From: Bolinopsis microptera
Lineage: Eukaryota; Ctenophora; Tentaculata; Lobata; Bolinopsidae
Reading direction: 5' to 3'
DNA length: 64,000 nt
Assembly: GCF_026151205.1 (NCBI RefSeq)
Contig: NC_087075.1
Span: 7,086,858-7,150,857, forward strand
Positions 32,022 through 43,378 of the stretch are shown piece after piece (within the stretch, counting starts at the first letter, position 1; each line of letters starts with the position of its first letter). Below the pieces are notes generated by a model. The model saw nothing but the letters and a program-made list of their open reading frames with translations, was not told the DNA's origin and ran no database searches. The translations under genes were made by a program, and so were the position numbers.

Positions 32022-34255
32022 GGGTACGGTACGTAACCTTCCCCTAGTTGAGTCGCAGCAGCAGCAGGAGAGGAACCACCCATCGTCTGGGAGTATAAGC
32101 GATTGTCAACTTTATCCGATCTCTTCTTCCTTCTATCAGTCCCTCCATTCATCCTTAAAAGTATTGTATCACGTATAAGAACCCCCAGTTTTGCTGTACC
32201 ACTCCAATTGAGGTGTAAATAGTCCGGTCTCTGGTTTCGTCCAATGTTCCTAGAGAATTGCTGGCTTAGGAGCCCAGCCTCATCACAGAACATGTCAAAA
32301 CCAGGTACCAAAGTCACACCAAAGTTGGAATGGAGCAACTCCTTAAAAATTAATTCATTATAATGTACAACTTTACGATTTAGCTCAACGAGTTTGGTTG
32401 GCAGCAGCGGACACACAAATATATTCGCTTTGGGGTTAAGCGCTTGGATCATTTCTACTTTCTGAACAAATGGTGTAAAAACATTGTTCTTTATATCAGC
32501 GGTATTTTTGATCTCAGGTTTCCTGATATCATTTATACCACACATCAAGAGAACATTCCTGTATCCACATGAAACTATAGGATTTATATCCCCCACTACC
32601 GGAGCAAAATACTGTTTTCCGGGGAGCCACTGCCCAAATGATTTTTTGGGGTCCAGCCCGAATTTGAGACCACCAGTATGCGAGTCTCCGATGATGCATG
32701 TAGAGTTCCTGTTCCTAAAGCTAACTGAACGAAAAGTTAGGCTGTATCTCACCCCACCAGTTATTGCCCCATCCTCGATACAGTGGCTGTAGAACTCTTG
32801 GCTACGTCGAGTCATGCGATACATGGATCTTGGCACACATGTATGGTCAAGAGCCATATGATCCGTCTTCTTATCAAAGAATTTGATGTTGCACTGGCCT
32901 CCAATAGACACAGTGAAAATTTCGGATTCAGGGTGGATGGTAGCTTCATCATCCGAGTGTTTCGGTAGGGAGCCATCCTCTTTGAAGCGGTTGATCAGCA
33001 GGCTATTGATCTTCGGTTTTTCACCACTACAGAATGCACCATTGATTTTGTCCATTAGATTGGAGAAGCTAGTTGAAGCTAGTTGGCCATTGGATGACTT
33101 GGAGCCATTATACTTGTATGGTTCTCCCAAAGAATACACAGCACGAGCTCCCTCCACAACAAAATCCTCCTCAAGTGATTGGCAGGCAAGGAGGAGAGTT
33201 TTCTGCTCTTCTGTGGTAATAAACTCTTCTATAGCGCCTACAACTGGTTCTTCTTTTGATTGGAGATGCTCATTAGCTATTAGGTCTGGGCCAGGGGCAA
33301 GTGAAGAACTGGTAAGTTGGACGTTTAAATGGTCAGAAGAAGCCAAAGAATTTCGCTCAAGAGTGTTCAAAGACTGTCTAATGGCTGTTAGCTCCTGATT
33401 TGTCTCCAGAGACTGCTTGGAATTTAGCTCATGGAGATTCTTCTCTATTTTTTCCATGAGATCATTGGTCTTGGATGAAGATTGAGCACTTACTTGAGGA
33501 ATAGAAAAGTCCTGCAGTTGCTTGTTCAACACTTTAATCTGTTCTGTTAGGCCACTATCAGTCTCAGAAACCTTTCCGAGTGTAGAGTCAACTGAAGTTT
33601 TCAGCTGCTTTAGATTTCCTTCCATCACTTCAACCCATGCTGGAGCAGTGCCCTTGTCACTAACCAGTAGGTGCTTGATATGGAGGTCAAGGTTCTGGAT
33701 GGCAGCAATGCTGTCGTTTAGACTGTCAAAGTCAACCTTGGCAAGCTTTTCACCAAAAGCTGTGATGGTATTAAGCTTCTCTGTGGCAATAGCTGTCTCA
33801 CACTGACTGTTAGATTTTTGAAGTGTCAGACTGTTCCTACACACATAACACACATCTGCATCAGTTTCGAATGTGGGAATTGGTGAAACCAAACAAAAAG
33901 GGCAGTGCCAATTGGTCATGCTGTTGACATTTTTCTGGTTGAGTCCATTCATAGTTAGACAGTCTATGTGCCAATATTGCTTGCACTTTACACAGTCAAT
34001 CTTCCATGACGATATTGACTTACTACATGGACATTTCGTCTTGTCCCTGTGTGAACTGTCAAACTTTGGGGGTGTTACATCACTGTCTACAACAATAGTT
34101 TCACAAGATACGTCCTTTCCCTTCGCCTCTGGTCCTGGAGTGTTGTTCTTGATTCGGGACTTTGCCTTTTTGTCCGCAGGGGAAGGAATCCGAGACATAT
34201 TGGTAATAGATGAGGCTCTCTTGTTACTCTTGTTGTTGTCACCCATACTCAGCAA
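32018..34255 (-). CDS. LINE ORF1 protein: PHD finger, coiled coil, AlkB-like dioxygenase, SGNH esterase
   Basis: 745 residues. A basic N-terminus with a PHD-like finger (CPCSKSISSWKIDCVKC, then YWHIDC, then WHCPFC, about residues 72-117), then a predicted coiled coil (about 165-310). Residues 340-515 look like an AlkB-type 2-oxoglutarate/Fe(II) dioxygenase: LPKHSDDE supplies the H-x-D pair (about 432), FYSHCIEDG the distal His (about 490) and RYSLTFR the 2OG-binding Arg motif (about 507). Residues 520-710 are an SGNH/GDSL hydrolase: IGDSHTGG (nucleophile Ser), CGINDI (block III Asn) and DYLHLNW (Asp/His). PHD and esterase domains are known in CR1-like ORF1 proteins; the dioxygenase assignment is mine. 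Likely RNA-binding or RNP role. It overlaps ORF2 by ATGA. Confidence 0.8.
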   Translation of the reverse strand: MLSMGDNNKSNKRASSITNMSRIPSPADKKAKSRIKNNTPGPEAKGKDVSCETIVVDSDVTPPKFDSSHRDKTKCPCSKSISSWKIDCVKCKQYWHIDCLTMNGLNQKNVNSMTNWHCPFCLVSPIPTFETDADVCYVCRNSLTLQKSNSQCETAIATEKLNTITAFGEKLAKVDFDSLNDSIAAIQNLDLHIKHLLVSDKGTAPAWVEVMEGNLKQLKTSVDSTLGKVSETDSGLTEQIKVLNKQLQDFSIPQVSAQSSSKTNDLMEKIEKNLHELNSKQSLETNQELTAIRQSLNTLERNSLASSDHLNVQLTSSSLAPGPDLIANEHLQSKEEPVVGAIEEFITTEEQKTLLLACQSLEEDFVVEGARAVYSLGEPYKYNGSKSSNGQLASTSFSNLMDKINGAFCSGEKPKINSLLINRFKEDGSLPKHSDDEATIHPESEIFTVSIGGQCNIKFFDKKTDHMALDHTCVPRSMYRMTRRSQEFYSHCIEDGAITGGVRYSLTFRSVSFRNRNSTCIIGDSHTGGLKFGLDPKKSFGQWLPGKQYFAPVVGDINPIVSCGYRNVLLMCGINDIRKPEIKNTADIKNNVFTPFVQKVEMIQALNPKANIFVCPLLPTKLVELNRKVVHYNELIFKELLHSNFGVTLVPGFDMFCDEAGLLSQQFSRNIGRNQRPDYLHLNWSGTAKLGVLIRDTILLRMNGGTDRRKKRSDKVDNRLYSQTMGGSSPAAAATQLGEGYVPYP

Positions 34256-34300
34256 AAGTTAAAAACAAACAGCCAGCAAAAGTCAAAACAATCAGCTGTT

Positions 34301-36224
34301 AAAGCAACGTGTAAACTTACGACGTTTATTTACACTATGTTAATTTTATTCTATCTAAAGTACTTTAAGATGACTTGTCTCTGGGGGTATTAAGTTAAGC
34401 TGCTATGATACTTTTAAAATTGACAGGTAACCAATTGCAATGTGTATGGACAAAATTGTTTGATCAGGAATAGGACCCCAAAAAAGGGGAGATAACATAA
34501 TGGTTGAGCAACAAATGATCATATGAAGGGGCCATTTTAACAATTTGTATTGAATACATTAAATTTATAATAATAATATTATCATGATTAGTAAAGTATT
34601 CACTATACAGTATACATGATTAAATAATATATGATATCAACAATGGATGTGGATTCTGGTCATGGTGGGGAGTTGAAGCAAATCAGAGGTGAAGCAAATT
34701 TTGGAACAATTTTGATTCTTGTACTCCTGTTACTCCTGTTACTCCCTAATTAGGAAAGGAAAACAAAATTTTTTTAATGGCTGATCTTTTCAGCTAGGTG
34801 CCTCAAAACTGAGATGCCTTTGGTGCTATTCCTCATGATGCACTGAAAAGTAGTGAGTTGAAGATGGCTTTTTCAACATTCAGTAGTCGACTCTTTGATT
34901 TTATTCACGTTTTTTATTACTCTCGTGTGCTCGGCACAGTTGGACTGGGCTTGAGGGTGAAGTAACCTTACATCTGTGAATGCTGTGTTCAACGGCAACC
35001 AGAAAGATCTGCACTAACGTTTAGTATAGCACCATCTTGTCTGTTGGTGTGTGTATCTGAGTGAGTTGTGTCTTACAACCTCATTCCTGCCCATTTGATG
35101 GAGTAGATGTGTATATATTTGATTGCAGGGTGTAGGAAGAGGGGGGGCAGTGGGGCGACCGCCCCCCCCCCCCCCCCCCCCCCCCCCATAAAATCTGGGC
35201 AAGGGGCGAAAAGGGGCCAACTTTTTTGGCCTCATTTGGCATATCCTGTCTGCATAGTCTAACTGCACGCTAGTCACCCCTTGTAGTTCAAATCTACATC
35301 AAATCTACATTCCTCATTACTACGATTCATTCCTTAAAACATGGTTTGATGTTACTTGGTTCCCAACAGACACACGTAGGACTTCTGTAAGCAGCGGAAA
35401 AATCGTATCTGAGTGAGAAAACATCAAAGAATTCATGATTGTTGAAAACATGGCCACATGCTTTAATGGTTCTGTTTTACATTTTGGCTGTGCTTCACTG
35501 AGTAGAGACATCAGGCACATGACATGACAGTGTATACCATCCAATGTCCAAGTGAACTGGTGTCACCCTGTTCTCTGTATTGTACCATGCTGAGATTTCT
35601 CAGAATAGAAATATAAAATGTTTCGAACAGTAAACAGGTAATTTCAGCAATGATAATTGTATGGCCATAAGGATAGACACCCTCGAAAAATGAAAAACCA
35701 ATTCAGTAAATTAAAATAGATTAAAATGCTATAAAAATGGTTCAAATTTAAAAACTGGGGTGAAAAAACAAAACCCTTTGTAATATAAAAATGGTCAACT
35801 AAGAATAGAATTGTCATACCACATACGTTGTATGACCCGCCGCGCACGGGTGCGCGGCTCTCCCTGTATCGTTGAAACTCTACTATAGTGAAGCGGCAGT
35901 GGGGTCACCACGTGATACAAGAATAGAATGGAAACAAATTTTGTCGGGTGAATCATGGATTAAAATCCCACAAAACGGTATTAAAATTACCCAACAGTTT
36001 TTAATTTTTATATAAATTTATAACATTGTAGCGTGGTGCACTACTGATTACTTTAGTACTGGGCCGCGCCGCGCATATCATCCAATAATCCTTAACTTCT
36101 CAAACCACATTTTCATTAAATCGGCAAAATTCACTATTGAGCCACGCCAAGCTGCTTGCTCTATCCAGAGCCCTTGCGCTTGCAGTGGCGCGCGCCCACC
36201 TCCCAGTGAGTCCCGGGCGGGCGT
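34301..36224. other. Gene-free stretch with a truncated hAT end
   Basis: AT-rich with no supported exon. It includes the hAT-like fragment near 35127-35240 and CG-rich patches near 35830-35870 and 36060-36070 resembling those at 53250-53560. Nothing else is recognised. Confidence 0.4.
35127..35240. mobile_element. Truncated copy of the hAT-like element end, with expanded C tract
   Basis: Starts GCAGGGTGTAGGAAG, matching the terminal repeat of the element at 18942-20067, then mirrors its other features in reverse: a G-rich patch, a run of nearly 30 C, then GGGCAAGGGG and GGGGCCAACTTTTTT. Only one end is present. The long homopolymer may be mis-sized in the assembly. Confidence 0.7.
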
Positions 36225-36473
36225 CACAGGGGGAGCTGAAACCAGGTTTTCGATCAAACGCTGCCATGTGTAGTCAAACGTCGCCAAAAGTTGCTCTCGT
36301 CCAATGAAATCGCTGCATTATGTAAGCCAAGCTCCGCATATGAATATATGTAATTCAATTATGCACACTAACTTGCAAAATGCAGCGATTTCATTGGACG
36401 AGAGCAACTGTTGACGACGTTTGACTACAAATGGTAGCATTTGATCGAAAAGCTGGTTTCAGACCCCCCTGTG
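36225..36473. repeat. Fold-back (MITE-like) element with arms of about 95 bp
   Basis: The left arm begins CACAGGGGGAGCTGAAACCAG and the right arm ends GCTGGTTTCAGACCCCCCTGTG. The arms continue to pair through TCTCGTCCAATGAAATCGCTGCAT, with a loop of about 60 bases. GCGT on both outer sides could be a 4-bp target duplication. Non-coding; the superfamily is not recognised. Confidence 0.7.
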
Positions 36474-36654
36474 GCGTGAAACAAGCGTGATCAAACAACT
36501 TGTGAAACAAGCGCGCCCGCAGTGGCGCGAAAGCACATGGTTTGGTGAACCAAGCTGAGAAGGATTGACATCATCAATGGTCAATTAATCTATTATATAA
36601 TGTATAACAGTATTTAAAATTTACAATTTTTGCGTTTTTTATTTATATTTTATC

Positions 36655-37040
36655 ACACAGAAGCACTGTGTAAGGATCCTTTTTGGTGATCTCGACTCAT
36701 ATTTAGATAAACAATCAACATGTGCACGTACTAGACCGTATGGTATGCAAAAATTAGACCATAAACACTTTGAAAAGGAGCATACAAAACCCATTTTTAA
36801 TAGACTAAAAATTCTAACGGCTCAAAACTTGTATTGTACAAATATCACTGCATTTTAGAATTCTCTAAGATTATCAAGTACCACTGCCCCTACTCCCTTT
36901 ATGAGGCCATCAACATTTCAAACCGTGCAACGAGTCTAACTGTTATTCTTCTAAATAAATCAAATACCTTTTTGTTTAATGCAGCCAAGCTTTGGAACAC
37001 AGTTCATAAAAAATTTTATCTTCAAGCAATTGCCTAGAAA
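36655..37040 (+). pseudogene. LINE ORF2 C-terminal fragment, frameshifted
   Basis: Reads QKHCVRILFGDLDSYLDKQ and EKEHTKPIFNRLKILTAQNL, then shifts frame to YKYHCILEFSKIIKYHC and ends AAKLWNTVHKKFYLQAIA. These match the C-terminal ends of the other family-B LINE ORF2 proteins in the window. It lacks the RT and is a decayed 3' remnant, directly left of the nested LINE cluster. Confidence 0.8.
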
Positions 37041-37334
37041 CTTCCATTAACTTGATAATTGATAAAATTGAGAACCAAAGCACTATTAGTACCACCTTCC
37101 CTTACCCAAACATCCACAAGCACTCAACAACTTAAGAAATCAATTCTCTTTTATGGTATTTTCAATGAAAAAATTAAATATTAGGTATATTATAAAGTTT
37201 TAAGTAATCAATGTCCCCTTTCTCCATTATAAATCAGACGTCCACCCATGATCTACTCATTTCAGGTGCAGCTAATTTGCCGGTGGTGGCAGCCTGGAGG
37301 GCACTCAGCACATCCCCTTGATCAATCAACAGTC

Positions 37335-39060
37335 ATGAAGAGTACTCCACCACCACCACCAGAAACCAGACGCTCGCCCAGAAACGCCTCTCCTGCAGCA
37401 TCTGTTAAGGCTAAGGCTACTCCACCTCATTCTCCTAAAGTGACTAATCCTCTTCACAGGAAGAGCCCTCTCGCCAATAAGGCTAATCTAAAGAACCCTG
37501 CAGCCAACATCTCAGGACGACGAAGATCTAACAGTCTACCAACTAAGTCAGCTGCAAAGCAGGCTACTGTTTCTCCATTGGGACCATCAACTTTACAGCC
37601 ACCTTCATCTCTCATCCTAAAAATCAGTCCTAGCCATGTAATAGACCCTGTTTGCCTAAAAGATAGTCCGCAGAGCCCTATGAGCCCTATCTACAAACCA
37701 TTCCCACCCTTCCATGTAGAAGAAGAAGAAAAGGATCAACCAAGTCCAACGCAACGTGCCAACAAAGGTAACTGCCCTTGTAGAGCAAGCTCCGAGGGCA
37801 AAGAATGGCTTCTCAAATGTTGCAGATGCTCTCAGCATTGGCACGCCTCCTGCAGCAACCTGAAGGGATCAAACCAGATTGGTCAGATTGATCTTGATGC
37901 CATCCTTCAGTACTGGGAATGTCCATGGTGCGGTGCTTCACGTCATTTCATCCCAAACCAAACAGCAGCACCGCGTCTAAATTTGATAAAGCTCTCCAGT
38001 CTAGTGTTGACTACAGTAAAAACATCCAAGCTGTATCTGATGCCATCTCGAGTGCTGTATCTAACAGCATACCCACTGTGGAGATATCTTCATTGGAGGC
38101 CAGACTTTCACAACTGAGTGAAGAGATCCACTCCTTCCAAAAATCAAGGAATCATCCCGCCTCTACCCATGATGCAGCAGTGAAACGAGAGAGTAAGCCG
38201 TCAGTAGCTCTCCCTAAATGTGTACAGCCACCGATAAAGGACTACCAAGTAGACATCTTGGACAAAGATCTGCTTGATGAGGTATCCAGATTTCTCACTG
38301 AGAGCAAAGATTCTGGTAAGTTTAGCCAGATGAATGGAAGGGCAGTCCTCAAATACGGCGAAAGCTACAACTATTCTGGAGACTCAAATGCCCCGTCATC
38401 AGCAGCCATTCCACCAGTTTTAACAGCTGCCATTGATAGAGTCACGTCTCAGTGCAAACTCACGCACAGGCCTAACTCTGTGCTCATAAACTACTTCCCT
38501 CCAAGCAGCGGTGCAGAGGAAAGTATGTTGCCCTTTCACTGTGATGACGAGCCAGAGATCCTCGCTGACTCTGACATAGCCACAATTTCTATAGGAGAGG
38601 TCAGAAAAATAAGTTTCATGCCCATCCACGAAGGACAAACACCCACAAAAAACACTGAAATGTCCCTGGAATCAAACTCAGTTTATATCATGACACGTTC
38701 CTCACAGGCATGGTTCAAACATGGTATTAAAGCTACCCAACAGACCAAGGTAACCCCGTCCATAGGACGTTACTCAATTACCCTTAGAACAGTTGACAAA
38801 AAATTTCGAAGAAGCACCATCATACTTGGAGATTCCAACACCAAAACTATCAAGTTTGGGAGCGGTGTTGGTACTATGGGTCAGTCTTTCCCTGGCGAAA
38901 GAGTTAAGGCGGGCAAAGTTGGTTTGATTGACCCATGTCACTGTATCGGATACAGCAATGCTGTTATTGTATGTGGTACAAATGACCTTCGAGTAGACAA
39001 CCTTAGAGGAGAGAATGCAATCTATCAGCTGGTTGACATTCTCCGCATGAAGATTGAACA
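37335..39060 (+). pseudogene. LINE ORF1, N-terminal part: PHD, coiled coil, AlkB-like domain, start of SGNH esterase
   Basis: Starts at ATG 37335 (MKSTPPPPPETRRSPRN). A PHD-like finger lies at about 37770-37935 (CPCRASSEGKEWLLKCCRC, HWHASC, WECPWC). A frameshift near 37940-37980 moves the coding frame to the one continuing SKFDKALQSSVDYSKN. The AlkB-like part has LPFHCDDE (H-x-D), a distal His in WFKHGIKA and RYSITLR. The esterase begins ILGDSNTKTIKFG and VCGTNDLR, and is cut after MKIE by the nested insertion. Domain order is the same as in the intact ORF1 at 32018-34255. Inactive as it stands. Confidence 0.8.
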
Positions 39061-42000
39061 TGAAGATGAAAGCACCGTGTATTCAATTCCTAACTACAAT
39101 AGTTTTTACCAGAATACTGTAGGTAATAAATCCAAAGGAACTGGTGTAGCATTATATGTTCAAGATAGACTTAGCAGTATTGTGAACGAACTTGCGTCAG
39201 ACGTAACCGAGAATTTAGAATCACTATTCGTAACTAGTCGTAAAAACTCAGAAGAAGTAACTTTTGGGGTTATTTACCGACCACCCAGCGGTAATTTTGC
39301 AAGCTTCCTGACAGAATTATCCAGAATACTCCAGCTATTGCCTAAAAAATCTGCATACATAATGGGAGATTTTAACGTCAACCTTCATGCTAATAGTAAA
39401 GAAGTTAACAATCTCGAGGAGATAATGTTTAGTGCTGGTTTCTCACCTCTTATATCAACACACACGCACGAGAAACCGGGATGTAATCAAACGTGTATTG
39501 ACAACATTTACACAAATGATATTAACAAGGTTGTTGCCTCAGGTACAGTATCTGACAGAATCTCGCATCATCTGCCAGTTTTCCATATTTTTGAAGACTT
39601 AGCTGTAACTAACTCTGAACCTCAAGTTAAACATACCCAATATTATGATTACAGTGAATCGAACGTTCGACTTCTTGTTTCGTCTTTAAACCAAGATTTC
39701 TCTGAGCATCCACCAAGAAACTTTAATGAATTTCATGACACATTCAAAACGAATCTAGACAAATCATGTAAACTCAGTAAACCTAAAGTCTCCAAAAGAA
39801 CGCCAATGACAAATCCGTGGATAACAGGAGGATTAATCGCGTCTATAAATAAAAAACATGAGCTGCACGACCACTGGCATAAAGCGAAGAGAGAAAAATG
39901 TTTGCATAATCCAGGTAAACTTTGTCGTGAGATCAAGGAAGCCTGTCACTGCAATCCTTGTAATGATGCCAGGGAAAAGCATGCTAATTTTACTGACAAA
40001 CGTAGGAGACTTAAACACGTAATACGACTAGCTCAACGCCACTACACGTGCAACAAAATTGAGGAGTGTCAGGGTGACAGTAAAAAAACCTGGCAGTTAA
40101 TTAATAAAGTGCGAGGAAAGCAAAATAAGCAAATGAAACCGTCATTCATGATAAACAATGAGCGTGTTATTTGTCGACGAGTTATTGCTCATGAATTTAA
40201 CAAGTACTTTGTGTCAATCGCCTCCAATCTGAACGAGGTCTATGAGAGGAGGATTGATGAAGATCCTATAATTGCTAAATCATTCACTGACTACTTGCCA
40301 CAGTCCTGTCCGTCAAGTATTTATCTCGCTGAATGTACAAGCTCTGAAATAATACAAATTATAAGTGAATTTAATAACGGTAAAGCTAGCGACATACCGG
40401 CACATGTAATGAAGCAGTGTAGTCAAACTATATCAGAACATCTTGCCAGAATTTATAACAACTGCATGAATGAAGGTGTCTTCCCTGATCAACTGAAAAC
40501 GGGTAAGATAACCCCGATATATAAAAAAGAAGATGAGGAATTACTCGAGAATTACAGGCCAGTATCAACATTACCAGTATTTGGTAAAATATTTGAAAAA
40601 ATTATTTACAGTAGATTATACAACTTTTTCTTATCTCGAGGAATAATATTCGAAAATCAGTTCGGCTTTCGAAAAAACCACTCGACAAGTCATGCTCTTA
40701 ATTACTCCGTAAATCATGTCGAAGAAAAACGGAATAATAAAAACCACGTATTAGGAATATTTATCGATCTCTCTAAAGCATTTGATACCTTACCATTTGA
40801 TATGCTACTTAAGAAACTTAGTAATTACGGAGTTAGAGGAAACGCACTAAAGCTGCTCTCCAGCTATCTAAATAATAGATACCAGTATGTTAGTGTACTT
40901 GGTGAAGAATCAGAGCCTCTCCCAGTTAAACTAGGCGTACCACAAGGATCCGTTTTGGGCCCCTTGCTTTTTCTTATCTATATAAATGACATCTATAGAT
41001 GTAGTACATTAGGAAAATTTGTACTATTTGCAGATGACACAAACATCTTTGTAGCTGCTGAAACTAAGGAACAAGCATACAAAATAGCGAATGAAATTCT
41101 CGACTCTGTGTGCCAATATATGCGCCATAATCTACTGCACATTAACGTTAAAAAATCTTGTTACATGTACTTCTCGCCTACTAAACGTAAGACCATTGAT
41201 ACTACTGAAAATGACTTGAATCTAGAAATTGATGGAATCCCGATCAAACAGGTTACTGAAACGAAATTTCTAGGTGTTATTATTGATGACAAACTGAGTT
41301 GGACACCACATATCGATAAACTAACTAAGAAATTAAACAGCATATGTGGCCGTATTTATCGAATAAAAAACTCCCTCCCCAGCCAGCTGTACAAACAAAT
41401 ATACCACACTCTTTTTGAATCTCATCTAGGATACGGTATAACTGTATGGGGTGGTGTATCAATTAATAAGCTTTCACCGCTATTCCTTGCACAGAAGAAA
41501 TGTGTCCGAATCTTATTTGGGGACTCGGAAGCATTTAGCGACAAGTTTAAAACTTGTTCTCGTAGCAGGCCAATCCAGTGCAGTATAAACAAGAAAGGTC
41601 AAATATCCAATGAATCAACTATACCTCACATTAAACCGTGTTCTATATGTATCAGCTTGAGGAAGACTGGTGATAGACAAGTAAGGCCACATCGCTGCCA
41701 AATACTTGGGGCAGAATTCCACTCTAGAGAATCAACAAAACCGATTTTCCAATCTAAGGAACTAATGACAGTACATAACATATATAGATACAGATGCATT
41801 ACTGAAACAATGAAGATAGTGAAGAGTCATCAGCCCATATCCATGTATTCTCTCTTTAAGAAGTCTGAGCTCAGAGATGACAGATTTGTGACACCACACT
41901 CATCTCACAATTTCGCATATAAAGGGGCAAATCTATGGAATACGTTTCTTGAGCAGTCAAATGCACGTGGTAAAATAGGTTCACTAGGTTCAATTAAATC

Positions 42001-43086
42001 CCAATTGAAGCATTCTATCATGAAGGCTCAACACCAACCTGACAATATTAACTGGCAGGACTTAAACTTCAACACTTTCCTATGAAAAGACCCCCATTTA
42101 TATTTGTATCTTTTACATTTTACACCTGTCACTCACATCATATATACACCACAAAAGAAAAAAGATTCATTCAATCATTACATTATACACTCACTCCACC
42201 ACACATGCACACAAACCATTGAAGCAGGTTACACGCGGGTGTAACGTTCACTTTATCCGAAGGGAAAAATGATACTTTACGTAACGCGCGATTTACGTCT
42301 TGGTAGCTAAATTATTCAAGCGCTATTTGTCAGAGCGACACAAATGCGCGCGCGAGCGCTTGCGCGGCTCACCTATCCAACACTCATGTTTACATCGTAT
42401 CAGGCAATGGTTCAGTTTAATTATGGTAAGGGCACAGCCTGTCAAAAACCCTTTTCGCATGATCCGTCGACACCGCCTGAAGGTGACTGCATGATAACGG
42501 ATCAGCGTGGAATCAAACGTTAATAAGCTTGCAGCTTCCGATGACAATGTATTCAACCTGGTGTCATGCTTGAATTGGTTTTGGACCTCTTCATGCTTTT
42601 AATTAATTTATTATTGTTATTTGGTATTATGAGCTGATATGTATATATACATACGGTATCTAAAATTAAGCGTATACTGAGCATATTTAACAATTTTTAA
42701 GCAATAATGTATTGCGAGCAGCTGTAACTTAAATATTGCATATTTATATAATTATAACTCAAAACTAAAATTTTATTGGAATATATAGGTTAAACTAAGA
42801 TAAAATTAATCTCAGACCCGTCGCCACTCTCAGCAGTCAACCAGGGCTCATAAAAGCTTAACAGCGCCTGGGTCCGTTCACCAACTGTGCTAATGTGAGT
42901 GGCGGTGTGGTAAAACCCATTTTAACAGCGTGAATATTTATCAAATACAAGCGCGCTAGCTGCTAGCATACTTGTATCATTTAATTTTAAATCAAATTTA
43001 TTCGGATATATATTTATTGATTATGTATTGAATTGGTGATAAATAATAAAATTGTCTTTTCTCAAAAAAATTGTCTTTTCTCAACA
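39061..43086 (+). mobile_element. Inner LINE 1: 5'-truncated CR1-like element inside the outer ORF1
   Basis: Begins in the endonuclease domain and ends with the doubled tail ATTGTCTTTTCTCAAA at 43050-43086. A 4-base AACA on each side is the likely target duplication. Its 3' region, 42086-43086, is non-coding and includes a CG-rich patch near 42330-42370. The last 90 bases recur as a reverse complement at about 54070-54160. Confidence 0.8.
39070..42085 (+). CDS. Inner LINE 1 ORF2: endonuclease (5'-truncated) plus reverse transcriptase
   Basis: Reads VYSIPNYNSFYQNTVGNKSK, then endonuclease motifs GVIYRPPSG, MGDFNVNLH and SCIDN-like TCIDNIYTND with DRISHHLPV, then RT with [37 protein letters not shown] and [11 protein letters not shown]. 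The frame is open for about 1000 codons to the stop at 42085 and is, by chance, in phase with the outer ORF1, making a 1388-codon chimera (AlkB, half esterase, endonuclease, RT). A Cys-rich insert near 41570-41690 (CSINKKG, HIKPCSICISL) interrupts the usual C-terminal region. N-terminal zinc finger lost. Confidence 0.85.
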
Positions 43087-43378
43087 GATAAAAAAGCTCT
43101 CCCCTAAAATCAAACTCTTTGTCACCGCAGTCCTCCCAACCAGACTGCCCCAAATGAACAAGAACATCATGATCTTCAACCGACTAGTCGATGAATTGTT
43201 GAGTGCCAACTTTAACCAGACTGTATGGCACATTGGAGTTGGCCACTTTCTGGACAGTAGTGGACTCCTTGCCACTAATCTGACCAGAAGTGGTGATGAT
43301 ATACATTTAGGTATTTATGGTATTGCAAATACCATAATACCATTATTTATATTAAAAACAGTTGCAATGCTTCATTAG
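43087..43378 (+). pseudogene. Outer LINE ORF1, esterase C-terminal half
   Basis: Continues the interrupted ORF1: IKKLSPKIKLFVTAVLPTRL, then FNRLVDELLSANFNQ and DDIHLGIYG, which supplies the Asp/His of the SGNH site (aligned with DYLHLNW in the intact copy). It stops at TAG 43376-43378, probably at or just inside the next insertion. Directly before it lies the tail of inner LINE 1. Confidence 0.75.

Larger units (their letters stand above)
28605..34300 (-). mobile_element. Full-length two-ORF CR1-like LINE, both ORFs intact
   Basis: ORF1 (745 codons) and ORF2 (1122 codons) are both open, with an ATGA overlap between them. The 3' non-coding part is short and may end at a doubled TTGAAA-type phrase near 28620. 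The 5' end is not defined; ORF1 starts at 34255 and upstream sequence lacks a clear boundary. Two intact ORFs with all catalytic motifs make this a candidate autonomous, recently active element. Exact ends and target duplication were not found. Confidence 0.8.
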
